Shown: positions 16,629-25,747, counted from the stretch's first letter. The stretch: DNA of 64,000 nucleotides from Nocardia cyriacigeorgica (GCF_005863245.1 NZ_VBUT01000006.1:124001-188000); one strand, 5' to 3'. Notes: generated by a model from the sequence alone, not told the origin. Made by a program: numbers and translations.

Positions 16629-17987
16629 GTGCAGCGACGAATCATGGGGATCGAGACCGAATTCGGTGTGACGTGCACCTTCCACGGACATCGCAGGCTC
16701 AGCCCCGACGAGGTGGCCCGGTATCTGTTTCGCCGGGTGGTGTCCTGGGGTCGCAGTTCCAACGTATTCCTCCGCAACGGCGCCCGGTTGTACCTCGACG
16801 TCGGCTCGCATCCGGAATACGCCACCGCCGAATGCGACAACCTGGCCCAGCTGGTCACCCATGACCGGGCCGGTGAGCGGGTGCTCGAGGAACTGCTCAT
16901 CGATGCCGAACAGCGACTCGCCGAAGAAGGTATCGGCGGGGATATCTACCTGTTCAAGAACAACACCGACTCGGCGGGCAACTCCTACGGCTGCCATGAG
17001 AACTTCCTCGTGGTCCGCGCGGGCGAGTTCTCCCGGATCTCCGATGTGCTGCTGCCGTTCCTGGTGACCAGGCAGCTGATCTGCGGTGCGGGCAAGGTGT
17101 TGCAGACACCTAAAGCGGCCACCTTCTGCCTGTCGCAGCGCGCCGAGCACATCTGGGAGGGCGTCTCCTCGGCGACCACCCGCTCCCGCCCGATCATCAA
17201 CACCCGCGACGAACCGCACGCCGACGCCGAGAAATACCGCCGGCTGCACGTCATCGTGGGTGACTCGAACATGTCCGAGACCACCACCATGCTCAAGGTC
17301 GGCACGGCGTCGCTGGTGCTGGAGATGATCGAGGCGGGCGTGTCGTTCCGCGACTTCGCGCTCGACAACCCGATCCGCGCCATCCGCGAGGTCAGCCACG
17401 ACCTCACCGGCCGTCGTCCGGTGCGACTGGCGGGCGGACGTCAGGCCAGTGCGCTCGAGATCCAGCGCGAGTACTACGCGCGCGCCGTCGAGCATCTGCG
17501 CAACCGCGACCGCGATCCGCAGGTCGATCAGGTGGTCGATCTGTGGGGCCGCACCCTCGACGCGGTGGAAGCGCAGGACTTCGCGAAGGTCGACACCGAG
17601 ATCGACTGGGTGATCAAGCGCAAGCTGTTCCAGCGCTACCAGGACCGCTACAACATGGAGCTGTCCGACCCGAAGATCGCCCAGCTGGACCTGGCCTACC
17701 ACGACATCAAACGCGGCCGCGGCGTCTTCGACCTGCTGCAACGCAAGGGGCTGGCCAAGCGGGTCACCGAGGACGAAGCCGTCGACGCGGCCGTGGAAAC
17801 CCCGCCGCAGACCACCAGGGCCAAGCTGCGCGGCGACTTCATCACCGCCGCCCAGGAGGCCGGGCGCGATTTCACCGTCGACTGGGTGCACCTGAAGCTC
17901 AACGATCAGGCCCAGCGCACGGTGCTGTGCAAGGACCCGTTCCGCTCGGTCGACGAACGCGTCGACCGGCTCATCGCCTCGATGTAG
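16629..17987 (+). CDS. pafA: Pup-protein ligase
   Basis: PafA joins the C-terminal Glu of Pup to substrate lysines using ATP. The 452-residue protein matches the family length. Its motifs are 'RRIMGIETEFGVTC' (metal ligand Glu), 'LRNGARLYLDVGSHPEYATAE' with the catalytic Asp57, and 'IINTRDEPHADAEKYRRLHVI'. The N terminus V-Q-R-R-I-M-G-I-E-T-E-F identifies the GTG at 16629 as the start, with a -10-like TGTAAT 9 nt upstream and no Shine-Dalgarno site. Confidence 0.97.
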   Translation: MQRRIMGIETEFGVTCTFHGHRRLSPDEVARYLFRRVVSWGRSSNVFLRNGARLYLDVGSHPEYATAECDNLAQLVTHDRAGERVLEELLIDAEQRLAEEGIGGDIYLFKNNTDSAGNSYGCHENFLVVRAGEFSRISDVLLPFLVTRQLICGAGKVLQTPKAATFCLSQRAEHIWEGVSSATTRSRPIINTRDEPHADAEKYRRLHVIVGDSNMSETTTMLKVGTASLVLEMIEAGVSFRDFALDNPIRAIREVSHDLTGRRPVRLAGGRQASALEIQREYYARAVEHLRNRDRDPQVDQVVDLWGRTLDAVEAQDFAKVDTEIDWVIKRKLFQRYQDRYNMELSDPKIAQLDLAYHDIKRGRGVFDLLQRKGLAKRVTEDEAVDAAVETPPQTTRAKLRGDFITAAQEAGRDFTVDWVHLKLNDQAQRTVLCKDPFRSVDERVDRLIASM

Positions 17988-18005
17988 TGCGCTCGCCGGC
18001 GGCGC

Positions 18006-18302
18006 TCAGTCGCCGGCGAGATGCCGTTCGACGGTCTCGACCTTCGAGGTCATCGCATCGGTGACGCCGGGCCGGATATCGGCCTTCAACACCAGGCTGC
18101 ATCGCGGCGCGACGTCGAGAATGACGTCGGTGGCCTGCTTGACCACCGCCATCACCTCGTCCCATTCGCCTTCGATGGTGGTGAACATGGCGTCGGTGCG
18201 GTTGGGCAACCCGCTCGCGCGCACCACGCGCACGGCTTCGGCGACGGCCCGGCCCACATCCACGCCATCGCCGAGCGGGGTGACAGAGAACGCGACGATC
18301 AT
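18006..18302 (-). CDS. MTH1187/YqgV-type thiamine-binding protein
   Basis: This 98-residue protein of the DUF77/MTH1187 family has a small ferredoxin-like fold that forms oligomers and binds thiamine or related ligands in characterised relatives. It shows the family pattern 'VAFSVTPLGDGVDVGRAVAEAVRVVRASGL', 'TIEGEWDEVMAVVKQA' and 'RCSLVLKADIRPG'. GAGGAG precedes the ATG. It is transcribed against pafA and pafB, an insertion in the otherwise co-directional pafA-pafB-pafC order. Confidence 0.85.
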   Translation of the reverse strand: MIVAFSVTPLGDGVDVGRAVAEAVRVVRASGLPNRTDAMFTTIEGEWDEVMAVVKQATDVILDVAPRCSLVLKADIRPGVTDAMTSKVETVERHLAGD

Positions 18303-18404
18303 GGCTGACTCCTCGGGAGAGTTCTTCGGCTGAGCCCACCCTGCCAAACCGGTTACCCGTGCGCCGCCGCAACACCACAGCGCCGGGCGCATTACCCTGT
18401 TCGA

Positions 18405-19400
18405 GTGGCGATATCCAAGGTCGAGCGGTTGATGAATCTGGTCATCGCCTTGCTGTCGACCCGGCAGTTCCTCACCGCCGAGCGGATCCGGGACAGCGTC
18501 GCCGGATACGAGGATTCGGTCAGCGACGAAGCCTTCAGCCGGATGTTCGAACGCGACAAGAACGAACTCCGCGATCTGGGCATCCCGCTGGAAGTGGGGC
18601 CGGTCAGCCGGTTCTCCTCGGTGGAGGGCTACCGGATCAATCGCGACGCCTACGAACTGCCCGATATCGACCTGACCAGCGCCGAAGCAGCGGCCGTCGC
18701 CGTCGCGGTGCAGATGTGGGAATCACCCGAGCTCGCCGCCGCGGCTGAAGGGGCCCTGCTCAAGCTGCGCGCTGCGGGCATCCACGTGGAGACGGAGGCG
18801 GGCTTGGCGTCGGTGCCCGCGGTACCGGCGCGCACCCGCGGATCCGAACCCGTGCTCGGCAAACTCCTGGCCGCCATCGACGCGGGCCAAGCCGTGCGGT
18901 TCGAGCACCGCGGCGCCGTCAACGCGCCGTACCTGATGCGCGATGTGGAGCCGTGGGGTGTGGTGACCCATCACGGCCGCTGGTATCTGGTCGGCCACGA
19001 CCGGGAACGCAATGCCACCCGCACCTTCCGGCTCTCGCGCATCGGCGACGAGGTCACCGCATACGGGCCACGCAATGCGGTCCGCAAACCCGACGACGTC
19101 GACCTGCGCGAGATCGTCACCCGGGTGACCGGCAGCTACCCGGTCAGCGGCTCGGCCACCGTGTGGGTGGCCGAGGGACGCGGCCGTGAACTGCGCAGGA
19201 TCGGCGTCGAAGGCGGCACCCGCACCATCGGCGGCCGCACCGGCACCGTCATCGAGGTTCCGGTCCGCTCGCGCGACTGGATCGCGCGGCTGATCACCGG
19301 GCTCGGCCCCGACGCCGTCGTACTCGCCCCCGCCGACCTGCGCGACGACGTCGTGGCCCGGTTGCGGTCGGTCTTCGACCACACGGAGGTCACGGCATGA
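18405..19400 (+). CDS. pafB: WYL-domain transcription activator PafB
   Basis: This 331-residue protein has an N-terminal winged HTH ('VERLMNLVIALLSTRQFLTAERIRDSV'), a helical linker, a WYL domain at about 150-230 ('GQAVRFEHRGAV', 'EPWGVVTHHGRWYLVGHDRERNATRTFRLSRI') and a WCX tail. In mycobacteria PafB and PafC together activate the LexA-independent DNA-damage regulon, probably sensing single-stranded DNA through the WYL domains. The GTG start has TACCCT 6 nt upstream. The TGA overlaps the ATG of a 25-codon mini-ORF. Confidence 0.95.
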   Translation: MAISKVERLMNLVIALLSTRQFLTAERIRDSVAGYEDSVSDEAFSRMFERDKNELRDLGIPLEVGPVSRFSSVEGYRINRDAYELPDIDLTSAEAAAVAVAVQMWESPELAAAAEGALLKLRAAGIHVETEAGLASVPAVPARTRGSEPVLGKLLAAIDAGQAVRFEHRGAVNAPYLMRDVEPWGVVTHHGRWYLVGHDRERNATRTFRLSRIGDEVTAYGPRNAVRKPDDVDLREIVTRVTGSYPVSGSATVWVAEGRGRELRRIGVEGGTRTIGGRTGTVIEVPVRSRDWIARLITGLGPDAVVLAPADLRDDVVARLRSVFDHTEVTA

Positions 19401-19499
19401 GCGGTCAACGCCCGGAGGAGGCAGCTTGCGTCACCACGCAGGGCGTCCGCTCATGCCCATTGGAGGCAGCATGAGCGGTCAACGCCAGGAGGAGGCAGC
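19395..19499 (+). repeat. 31-bp direct duplication at the pafB-pafC junction
   Basis: Segments 19395-19425 and 19469-19499 are identical except for one base (C to A at the 20th position). Each contains GCATGAGCGGTCAACGCC followed by a GGAGGAGGCAGC Shine-Dalgarno block. A third GGAGG block lies at 19462-19466. The 43 bp between the copies has no counterpart. Confidence 0.9.
19397..19474 (+). CDS. 25-codon mini-ORF coupled to pafB
   Basis: ATG 19397 overlaps the pafB TGA (ATGA) and reads 25 codons (M-S-G-Q-R-P-E-E-A-A-C and onward) to a TGA at 19472-19474 that itself overlaps the next ATG. It probably matters as a translational relay rather than for its peptide. It arises from the local duplication. 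Confidence 0.4.
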   Translation: MSGQRPEEAACVTTQGVRSCPLEAA

Positions 19500-19503
19500 A
19501 TGA
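19471..19503 (+). CDS. 10-codon mini-ORF coupled to pafC
   Basis: ATG 19471 with GGAGG 5 nt upstream reads M-S-G-Q-R-Q-E-E-A-A and stops at TGA 19501-19503, which overlaps the pafC ATG at 19500. Its own codons contain the AGGAGG that serves pafC. Confidence 0.4.
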   Translation: MSGQRQEEAA

Positions 19504-20474
19504 GCAGCCGGTTGTCGGTGCGGCTGTCGCGGCTGCTGAACATGGTGCCGTACCTGATGGCGCATCCGGGGATCAGTGCGGCGGAGGCCGCCGCCGATCT
19601 CGGTGTCACCACCAAACAACTGATGAGCGATCTGAATCAGCTGTGGATGTGCGGGCTGCCCGGTTACGGTCCCGGTGATCTGATCGACCTGTCGTTCTCC
19701 GAGGAGAGCATCGACGTCACCTTCTCCGCGGGCATCGACCGTCCGCTGCGCCTGACCTCGACCGAGGCCACCGCACTGCTGGTGGCGCTGCGCTCGATCG
19801 TGGATACGCCGGGCATGGTCGATCCGAGTGCCGCCCATTCCGCGATCGCGAAGATCGAGGCCGCCATTTCCGGCGCCGCGCCCGAGACCCCGGGCGGGCC
19901 GCAGCCGGTGGAGGCGCCGGCGGTGGCCACCGTACGGGCGGCGCTGGCGGCTCGGCACGCGCTGCGGCTGGTGTACTACTCGGCCAGCCGCGATGTGGTC
20001 TCCGAACGCATCGTCGACCCGGTGCGGATCGTGCTGGTCGACAACAACAGCTACTTGCAGGCCTGGTGCCGTCAGGCCGAAGGGGTGCGGCTGTTCCGGT
20101 TCGACCGGATCGAGGACGCCACCGAGCTCGACGAACCGGCGCGTCCGCCCAGCGCCGCCGCCGACACCGATGCCGCCCTCGACCTGTTCCAGGACGATCC
20201 GGCGCTGCCGCTGGCCCGGCTGCGGATCCGCGGCGACTACGGCTGGGTCATGGACCAGTACCCGATCCAGCGACTGGCCGTGCACCCGGACGGCAGCATC
20301 GAGGCCACCATGCGGTTCGCGACCCTGGACTGGATGGCGCGGCTGCTGCTCGGATTCGGGTCCGGTGTCACCGTGCTGGGTCCTCCGGAACTGGTCGCCG
20401 CCGTTCGGGAACGGTCGAACGCGGCGCTGGCCGCCTATGACGAAGTCGCCGAGGAACAGGCGGGTCCGGCTTGA
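19500..20474 (+). CDS. pafC: WYL-domain transcription activator PafC
   Basis: This 324-residue partner of PafB has the same architecture: N-terminal wHTH ('RLLNMVPYLMAHPGISAAEAAADLGVTTKQLMSDLNQLWMCGL'), WYL domain at about 145-220 ('LRLVYYSASRDVVSERIVDP', 'NSYLQAWCRQAEGVRLFRFDRI') and a C-terminal WCX domain. AGGAGG lies 5-8 nt before the ATG. Its stop overlaps the TTG of the following reductase gene. Confidence 0.95.
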   Translation: MSSRLSVRLSRLLNMVPYLMAHPGISAAEAAADLGVTTKQLMSDLNQLWMCGLPGYGPGDLIDLSFSEESIDVTFSAGIDRPLRLTSTEATALLVALRSIVDTPGMVDPSAAHSAIAKIEAAISGAAPETPGGPQPVEAPAVATVRAALAARHALRLVYYSASRDVVSERIVDPVRIVLVDNNSYLQAWCRQAEGVRLFRFDRIEDATELDEPARPPSAAADTDAALDLFQDDPALPLARLRIRGDYGWVMDQYPIQRLAVHPDGSIEATMRFATLDWMARLLLGFGSGVTVLGPPELVAAVRERSNAALAAYDEVAEEQAGPA

Positions 20475-21499
20475 CGAATCGGGTCATGGTGCTCGGCGCC
20501 GGCAGCATCGGAACCTTCGTCGGCGGGAAGCTGGCAGCCGCGGGCGCCGAGGTGACCTTCGTCGGCAGACGCCCGATCCTGGACCAGATCACCAGCGCGG
20601 GCCTGCGGCTGACCGATCTCGACGGCGGCTCGGAGACCGTGCCCGCCGACCGCTTCGCCGTCGCGACCGAACCCGACGCCGCCGAATCCGCCGACCTGGT
20701 GCTCATCACCGTGAAATCCGGCGCCACCGCGAGCGCCGCGCACAGCCTCTCCGGCAGGCTGCGGCCGGGCACCGTGGTGCTCAGTTTGCAGAACGGCATC
20801 GGCAACGACGGCACCATCCGCACGGTGCTGCCCGGCAGCGTCGTGCTGGCCGGCATGGTGATGTTCAACGTGGTCCAGCACGGTGGCGGCCATTTCCATC
20901 GCGGCACCGACGGCGTCATCGCCGTGCACGACGATCCGGCGCTGGACCGCTTCGCCGACAATTTCCGCCGGGCGGGCCTGCCGCTGGACCGGCACGCCGA
21001 CCTGCTGCCGGTGCAGTGGGCCAAACTGCTGCTCAATCTGAACAACCCGGTCAACGCGTTGTCCGGGCTGCCGCTGCGCGACGAACTGGCCCAGCGCGAT
21101 TACCGGCGCTGCCTCGCCCTGGCCCAGCGTGAGGCGCTCGCGGTGATGAACAGTGCGCGAATTCGGCCCGCCCGGCTGACCGCGCTGCCGCCCGCGCTGA
21201 TGGCCAGGCTGCTCACGGTGCCGGATCCGGTCTTCCAGCGGGTTGCCGGACGAGTGCTGGCCGTCGATCCGATGGCACGCTCGTCGATGGCCGACGACCT
21301 CGCCGCCGGTCGCCGCACCGAAATCTCCTGGTTGTGCGGTGAAATCGTGAGCCTGGGTGCGCTGGTGGGCCGGCCGACGCCGGTGAATCAGCGGCTCATC
21401 GAACTCGTGCTGGCCGCCGAGCAGGGTGACCAGCGTCGCTGGAGCGGCCCGGAACTGCTCGGCCAATTGCGCGAAGCCGCCGATCAGGGCGTCGGATGA
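20471..21499 (+). CDS. Ketopantoate reductase (PanE)-like oxidoreductase
   Basis: This 342-residue NAD(P)H oxidoreductase has the Rossmann motif 'VMVLGAGSIGTFVGGKLAAAGAEVTFVGR' and the C-terminal helical domain of ApbA/PanE proteins ('QWAKLLLNLNNPVNALSGL', 'RKTEI'-like 'RRTEISWLCGEIVSLGALVGRPTPVN'). Members reduce 2-dehydropantoate in CoA synthesis, but several actinobacterial paralogues exist and the substrate is uncertain. The TTG start overlaps the pafC stop; the ATG at 20486 is an alternative. Insertion of this gene between pafC and tatA is not part of the mycobacterial order I recall. Confidence 0.85.
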   Translation: MTNRVMVLGAGSIGTFVGGKLAAAGAEVTFVGRRPILDQITSAGLRLTDLDGGSETVPADRFAVATEPDAAESADLVLITVKSGATASAAHSLSGRLRPGTVVLSLQNGIGNDGTIRTVLPGSVVLAGMVMFNVVQHGGGHFHRGTDGVIAVHDDPALDRFADNFRRAGLPLDRHADLLPVQWAKLLLNLNNPVNALSGLPLRDELAQRDYRRCLALAQREALAVMNSARIRPARLTALPPALMARLLTVPDPVFQRVAGRVLAVDPMARSSMADDLAAGRRTEISWLCGEIVSLGALVGRPTPVNQRLIELVLAAEQGDQRRWSGPELLGQLREAADQGVG

Positions 21500-21605
21500 G
21501 GGCCGTGGCAGCAGGTTGAACGCCCGGCCAACTCCGACCCTCGGGCAGGTTCGGCCACGCCGGGGTCCGGTAGCATCGGGGTATCACAGTCTTTGGAGGT
21601 AGAAC

Positions 21606-21872
21606 ATGGGCAGTCTGAGCATCTGGCACTGGCTGATCATCGCGGTCGTCTTCGTGATGTTCTTCGGCGCGAAGCGGATGCCCGACGCGGCCCGCAGCCT
21701 CGGACGATCGCTGCGGATCTTCAAGAGCGAGGTCAGCCAGATGCAGAACGAGGGCGGCACCACCCCCGCCTCGTCCACTGCGCCCGCGGCTCCCGCTCAG
21801 CAGCTGCCGTCCGGCCAGGCCGCGAACCCGGCGCCCGCCGACCAGCCGCGCACCGAGTCGAAAACGCTCTGA
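21606..21872 (+). CDS. tatA: Sec-independent translocase subunit TatA
   Basis: This 88-residue pore-forming subunit of the twin-arginine translocase has a transmembrane helix at residues 5-20 ('SIWHWLIIAVVFVMFF'), the F-G hinge, the amphipathic helix 'AKRMPDAARSLGRSLRIFKSEV' and a disordered Pro/Ala-rich tail. GGAGG lies 7 nt before the ATG. It is followed by a 28-bp palindrome and tatC. Confidence 0.96.
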   Translation: MGSLSIWHWLIIAVVFVMFFGAKRMPDAARSLGRSLRIFKSEVSQMQNEGGTTPASSTAPAAPAQQLPSGQAANPAPADQPRTESKTL

Positions 21873-21883
21873 CCCACGCGTCC

Positions 21884-21911
21884 GCCGGAGCGAGTTCGAA
21901 CTCGCTCCGGC
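21884..21911 (+). terminator. Perfect 28-bp palindrome between tatA and tatC
   Basis: The arms GCCGGAGCGAGTTC and GAACTCGCTCCGGC abut with no spacer, starting 12 nt after the tatA stop. As RNA this would form a strong hairpin with a minimal loop, suiting a partial terminator or a processing site that lowers tatC relative to tatA. Confidence 0.6.
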
Positions 21912-21995
21912 TATTGTGCTGTTGGCGTCCGGCCATCGCTCGGCGTCGGCGGTGAGCGGTCCAGGCACGCGAGCACAAGGGCAACCACACACACC

Positions 21996-22967
21996 ATGCG
22001 AATTCCGTTCGACCCCCGGCGCAGCAGGCGCAGGACCAATCCCGACGGCACCATGTCGTTGGTCGAACACCTCCAGGAACTGCGTACCCGGCTGCTGATC
22101 TCGATCGCCGCGGTCCTGGTCACCACGGTCACCGGGTTCCTCTGGTACGCCCATTCCTTCCTCGGCATCGAAAGCCTCGGCGAGATCCTGCGCGGGCCCT
22201 ACTGTGATCTGCCGCCGGAGGCGCGGGCGTCGTTGACCCAGGACGACGAATGCCGCCTGCTGGCCACCGGACCGTTCGAGCAGTTCATGCTCCGGCTGAA
22301 GGTGGGCATGACCGCGGGCATCGTGCTGGCCTGCCCGGTCTGGCTGTATCAGCTGTGGGCGTTCATCACCCCCGGCCTGTACGCAAAAGAACGCAAGTAC
22401 GCGATCGGCTTCGTGGCCTCCGGTTCGGTGCTGTTCGCCACCGGTGCGGTCCTGGCCTACGTGGTGATCGCGCACGCGTTGAGCTTCCTGCTCTCCATCG
22501 GTGACAACGTCCAGATCACCGCGCTCAGCGGTTCGGAGTACTTCAGCTTCATCATTCAGCTGCTGGTGATCTTCGGCGTCAGCTTCGAAACACCACTGCT
22601 GATCATCGGGCTCAACCTGATCGGCGTGCTCACCTACGCCCGGCTCAAGGCCTGGCGGCGCGGCATCATCTTCGGGCTGTTCGTCTTCGCCGCCATCGTC
22701 ACCCCGCAGGACCCGTTCTCGATGCTGGCGCTGGCACTCGCGCTGACGGTGCTGTTCGAGGTCGCGGTGCAGTTCGCGCGGATCAACGACGCGCGCCGCG
22801 CCCGCCGCGAAAGCGCCGAGGGCTGGGGCGAGCTCGACGACGAGCAGGCCTCGACCTTGTCCGGTCCCGAACCGGTCGGCCCCGCCGATCCCATCACCCC
22901 CGCCGAGCCGGTGGCCGGCCCCGAGAAAACCAGCCGTCCCGTGTCGGACTACTCCGATACGCTCTGA
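21996..22967 (+). CDS. tatC: Sec-independent translocase subunit TatC
   Basis: This 323-residue receptor subunit recognises twin-arginine signal peptides. The N-terminal motif 'TMSLVEHLQELRTRLLISIAAVL' carries the conserved Glu, and six membrane helices follow ('WLYQLWAFITPGLYAKERKY', 'ETPLLIIGLNLIGVLTYARL', 'IFGLFVFAAIVTPQDPFSML'). The C-terminal 65 residues are a Pro/Glu-rich tail. helY starts 3 nt after its stop, so they share a transcript. Confidence 0.95.
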   Translation: MRIPFDPRRSRRRTNPDGTMSLVEHLQELRTRLLISIAAVLVTTVTGFLWYAHSFLGIESLGEILRGPYCDLPPEARASLTQDDECRLLATGPFEQFMLRLKVGMTAGIVLACPVWLYQLWAFITPGLYAKERKYAIGFVASGSVLFATGAVLAYVVIAHALSFLLSIGDNVQITALSGSEYFSFIIQLLVIFGVSFETPLLIIGLNLIGVLTYARLKAWRRGIIFGLFVFAAIVTPQDPFSMLALALALTVLFEVAVQFARINDARRARRESAEGWGELDDEQASTLSGPEPVGPADPITPAEPVAGPEKTSRPVSDYSDTL

Positions 22968-22970
22968 CGG

Positions 22971-25670
22971 GTGACACAGAACCGGTCGCTGACCGGCGAG
23001 CTGGACAGCTTCGCCGCCGATCTGACCTTCCGGCTGGACCCCTTCCAGCAGCAGGCCTGCAGTGCCCTCGAAGAGGGGCACAGCGTGCTCGTGTGCGCAC
23101 CCACCGGCGCGGGCAAAACCGTCGTCGGCGAGTTCGCGGTCCACCTGGCGCTGGCCACCGGCGGCAAATGCTTCTACACCACGCCCATCAAGGCGCTGTC
23201 GAACCAGAAGTACGCCGACCTCACCGCCCGCTACGGGCGAGCCAAGGTGGGGCTGTTGACCGGCGACCAGTCGATCAACTCCAATGCGCCCATCGTGGTC
23301 ATGACCACCGAAGTGCTGCGCAACATGCTCTACGCGTCCTCCGACGCGCTGCACGCGCTGTCGTATGTGGTGATGGACGAGGTGCACTACCTGGCCGACC
23401 GCTTCCGCGGCGCGGTGTGGGAAGAGGTCATCCTGCATCTGTCGCCGGAAGTCCGGCTGGTGAGCCTGTCGGCCACGGTGTCGAACGCCGAAGAGTTCGG
23501 CGCCTGGATGGAGACCGTGCGCGGCGATACCGCCGTGGTGGTGGACGAGACGCGCCCGGTGCCGCTGTGGCAGCACGTCATGGTCGGGCGGCGCATGTTC
23601 GACCTGTTCGACAGCAACTCCTCCGAGCAGAAGGTGCTCGTCGACGAAGACCTGGTCCGCTACATCCGGCATCGGGAAAGCGCGGACCGGATGAACTCCT
23701 GGGGCGGGCCGCGCGGTCGCGGCGGCGGTCGCCGCGACTTCCGCCCGCTCCCGCGTCCCGAGGTGCTGGCCAAGCTGGACGAGGAAGGGCTGCTGCCCGC
23801 CATCACGTTCATCTTCAGCCGCGCCGGATGTGACGGCGCGCTGGCCCAGTGCCTGCGCTCGGGGCTGGATCTGGGCCGCGGGCAGGACCAGGAGCAGGTC
23901 GACGCCATCATCGAGAAGCACACCGGTGAGCTGCCCAAGGCCGATCTCGAGGTGCTCGGCTACTGGGAGTGGCGTGAGGCGCTGCACCGCGGGCTGGCCG
24001 CACACCACGCCGGCATGCTCCCGGCCTTCCGGCACACCGTGGAAGAGCTGTTCGTCAACGGGCTGGTGCGGGCGGTCTTCGCCACCGAGACCCTCGCGCT
24101 CGGCATCAACATGCCCGCCCGCACCGTGGTGCTGGAGCGGCTGGTCAAGTTCAATGGCGAATCGCACGCCGAACTCACCCCCGGTGAATACACCCAGCTC
24201 ACCGGCCGTGCCGGGCGACGCGGCATCGACGTCGAGGGCCATGCGGTGGTGCTGTGGCAGCCGGAGGTGGACACCAGTGCGGTGGCCGGCCTGGCCTCCA
24301 CCCGCACCTATCCGCTGCGCAGCTCGTTCCGTCCCGGATACAACATGTCGATCAACCTGATCGACCGGATGGGCGCCGCCGAGGCGCGGGCCCTGCTGGA
24401 GCGCTCGTTCGCACAGTTTCAGGCCGACCGCTCGGTGGTCGGGCTGGTGCGCGGGATCGAGCGCAACGAGAATCAGTTGCGCAAGCTCGCCGGGCAACTG
24501 GGCGGGGTCGAAGGCGACTTCTTCGAGTACTTCTCGCTGCGGGAGCGGATCAAGCAGCGCGAACGTCAGCTGGAGCAGCAGGGGCGGGCCGATCGGCGCG
24601 GTGCTTCGGTCGCGGCACTCACCTCGCTGCGGCGCGGCGACGTCGTCGCGATTCCGTCCGGGCGCCGCGCGGGGCTCGCGGTGATCCTCGAACCCGATGC
24701 CACGCCGGGCGATCCGCGTCCGCTCGTGCTCACCGAGGACAAGTGGGCCGGGCGGATCTCGGTCGCCGACTTCCCGGTGCCGGCCCAGGCGCTCGGGCAT
24801 ATGCGCCTGCCGCGGCGGGTCGATCACCGCACCGCCCGCACCCGCCGCGATCTCGCCTCGGCCTTGCGTAGCACCGGCATCGCCGCACCCGGTCGGCAGC
24901 GGCGCAGCCAGAAGGCCCGCGCCGCCGAGGACCGCGAACTGGCCACGCTGCGGCGCAGCCTGCGCGCCCACCCCGCGCACCACCGGCCCGACCGCGAGCA
25001 GCTCAGCCGCATCGGCGAACGGTATGCCCGGTTGTCGCGGGAAACCGACACCATGCGCCAGAAGGTTGCCGCCACGACGAATTCGCTGGCCCGCACCTTC
25101 GACCGCATCCTCGGTCTGCTGGAGGAACGCGGGTTCGTGCACGAGGGTGAGGTCACCCAGGACGGGCGCAGGCTCGCCCGGATCTACGCCGAAAGCGACC
25201 TGCTCGTCGCCGAATGCCTGCGCCAAGGACTCTGGCGTGGGCTCGGGCCCGCCGAACTGGCGGCTGTGGTGTCCATCCTGGTCTACGAATCGCGTCAGGA
25301 GGGCGGCTATCTCGGCGCGTCGGGTCCCACCGAACCGGTGCGGCGGGCGGTCGGAGCCACCGTTGGCGTGTGGTCGCAGCTGCGCACCGACGAGGCCAGG
25401 CACAAGCTCGCACCCACCCGGGAACCCGACCTGGGATTCGTCACCGGCATCCACACCTGGGCTCGCGGGGACGGGTTGGCCGAGTCGTTGCTCGCCAGCG
25501 GCGACCAGGGCGCGCCGCTGTCGGCGGGCGATTTCGTGCGCTGGTGCCGTCAGGTGATCGACCTGCTCGACCAGATCCACAACACCGCCGACGACGTGGA
25601 GGTCGCGGCCACCGCGGCCAAGGCGGTGCGGGCGATTCGGCGGGGTGTCGTCGCGGTGGACGCCGCGTGA
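22971..25670 (+). CDS. helY: DEAD/DEAH-box helicase HelY (Ski2-like)
   Basis: This 899-residue superfamily 2 helicase belongs to the Ski2/Mtr4-like branch. It has Walker A 'APTGAGKT' at 43-50, 'DEVH' at 136-139, 'SLSAT', 'LALGINMPARTVVLERLVKF' and motif VI 'QLTGRAGRRGIDVEG'. The C-terminal part carries the DSHCT domain with 'VHEGEVTQDGRRLARIYAESDLLVAECLR'. It is presumed to unwind RNA, but its role in actinobacteria is poorly known. The GTG start lies 3 nt after tatC. Confidence 0.93.
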   Translation: MTQNRSLTGELDSFAADLTFRLDPFQQQACSALEEGHSVLVCAPTGAGKTVVGEFAVHLALATGGKCFYTTPIKALSNQKYADLTARYGRAKVGLLTGDQSINSNAPIVVMTTEVLRNMLYASSDALHALSYVVMDEVHYLADRFRGAVWEEVILHLSPEVRLVSLSATVSNAEEFGAWMETVRGDTAVVVDETRPVPLWQHVMVGRRMFDLFDSNSSEQKVLVDEDLVRYIRHRESADRMNSWGGPRGRGGGRRDFRPLPRPEVLAKLDEEGLLPAITFIFSRAGCDGALAQCLRSGLDLGRGQDQEQVDAIIEKHTGELPKADLEVLGYWEWREALHRGLAAHHAGMLPAFRHTVEELFVNGLVRAVFATETLALGINMPARTVVLERLVKFNGESHAELTPGEYTQLTGRAGRRGIDVEGHAVVLWQPEVDTSAVAGLASTRTYPLRSSFRPGYNMSINLIDRMGAAEARALLERSFAQFQADRSVVGLVRGIERNENQLRKLAGQLGGVEGDFFEYFSLRERIKQRERQLEQQGRADRRGASVAALTSLRRGDVVAIPSGRRAGLAVILEPDATPGDPRPLVLTEDKWAGRISVADFPVPAQALGHMRLPRRVDHRTARTRRDLASALRSTGIAAPGRQRRSQKARAAEDRELATLRRSLRAHPAHHRPDREQLSRIGERYARLSRETDTMRQKVAATTNSLARTFDRILGLLEERGFVHEGEVTQDGRRLARIYAESDLLVAECLRQGLWRGLGPAELAAVVSILVYESRQEGGYLGASGPTEPVRRAVGATVGVWSQLRTDEARHKLAPTREPDLGFVTGIHTWARGDGLAESLLASGDQGAPLSAGDFVRWCRQVIDLLDQIHNTADDVEVAATAAKAVRAIRRGVVAVDAA

Positions 25671-25747
25671 GAAAAGCGTTTGTGATTTGATTTCTTTCGC
25701 ACGCGGGGGGCTACCGTGTGTGTACCGATGCGAGTGGAGGCAACCAG

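Noticed and set aside
21396..25580. A 1394-codon open frame on the minus strand opposite tatC and helY
   Set aside because: It is a shadow of high-GC codon bias: the plus strand encodes TatA, TatC and HelY with all family motifs, and the minus translation is Gly/Arg/Gln/His-rich with no recognisable domain.
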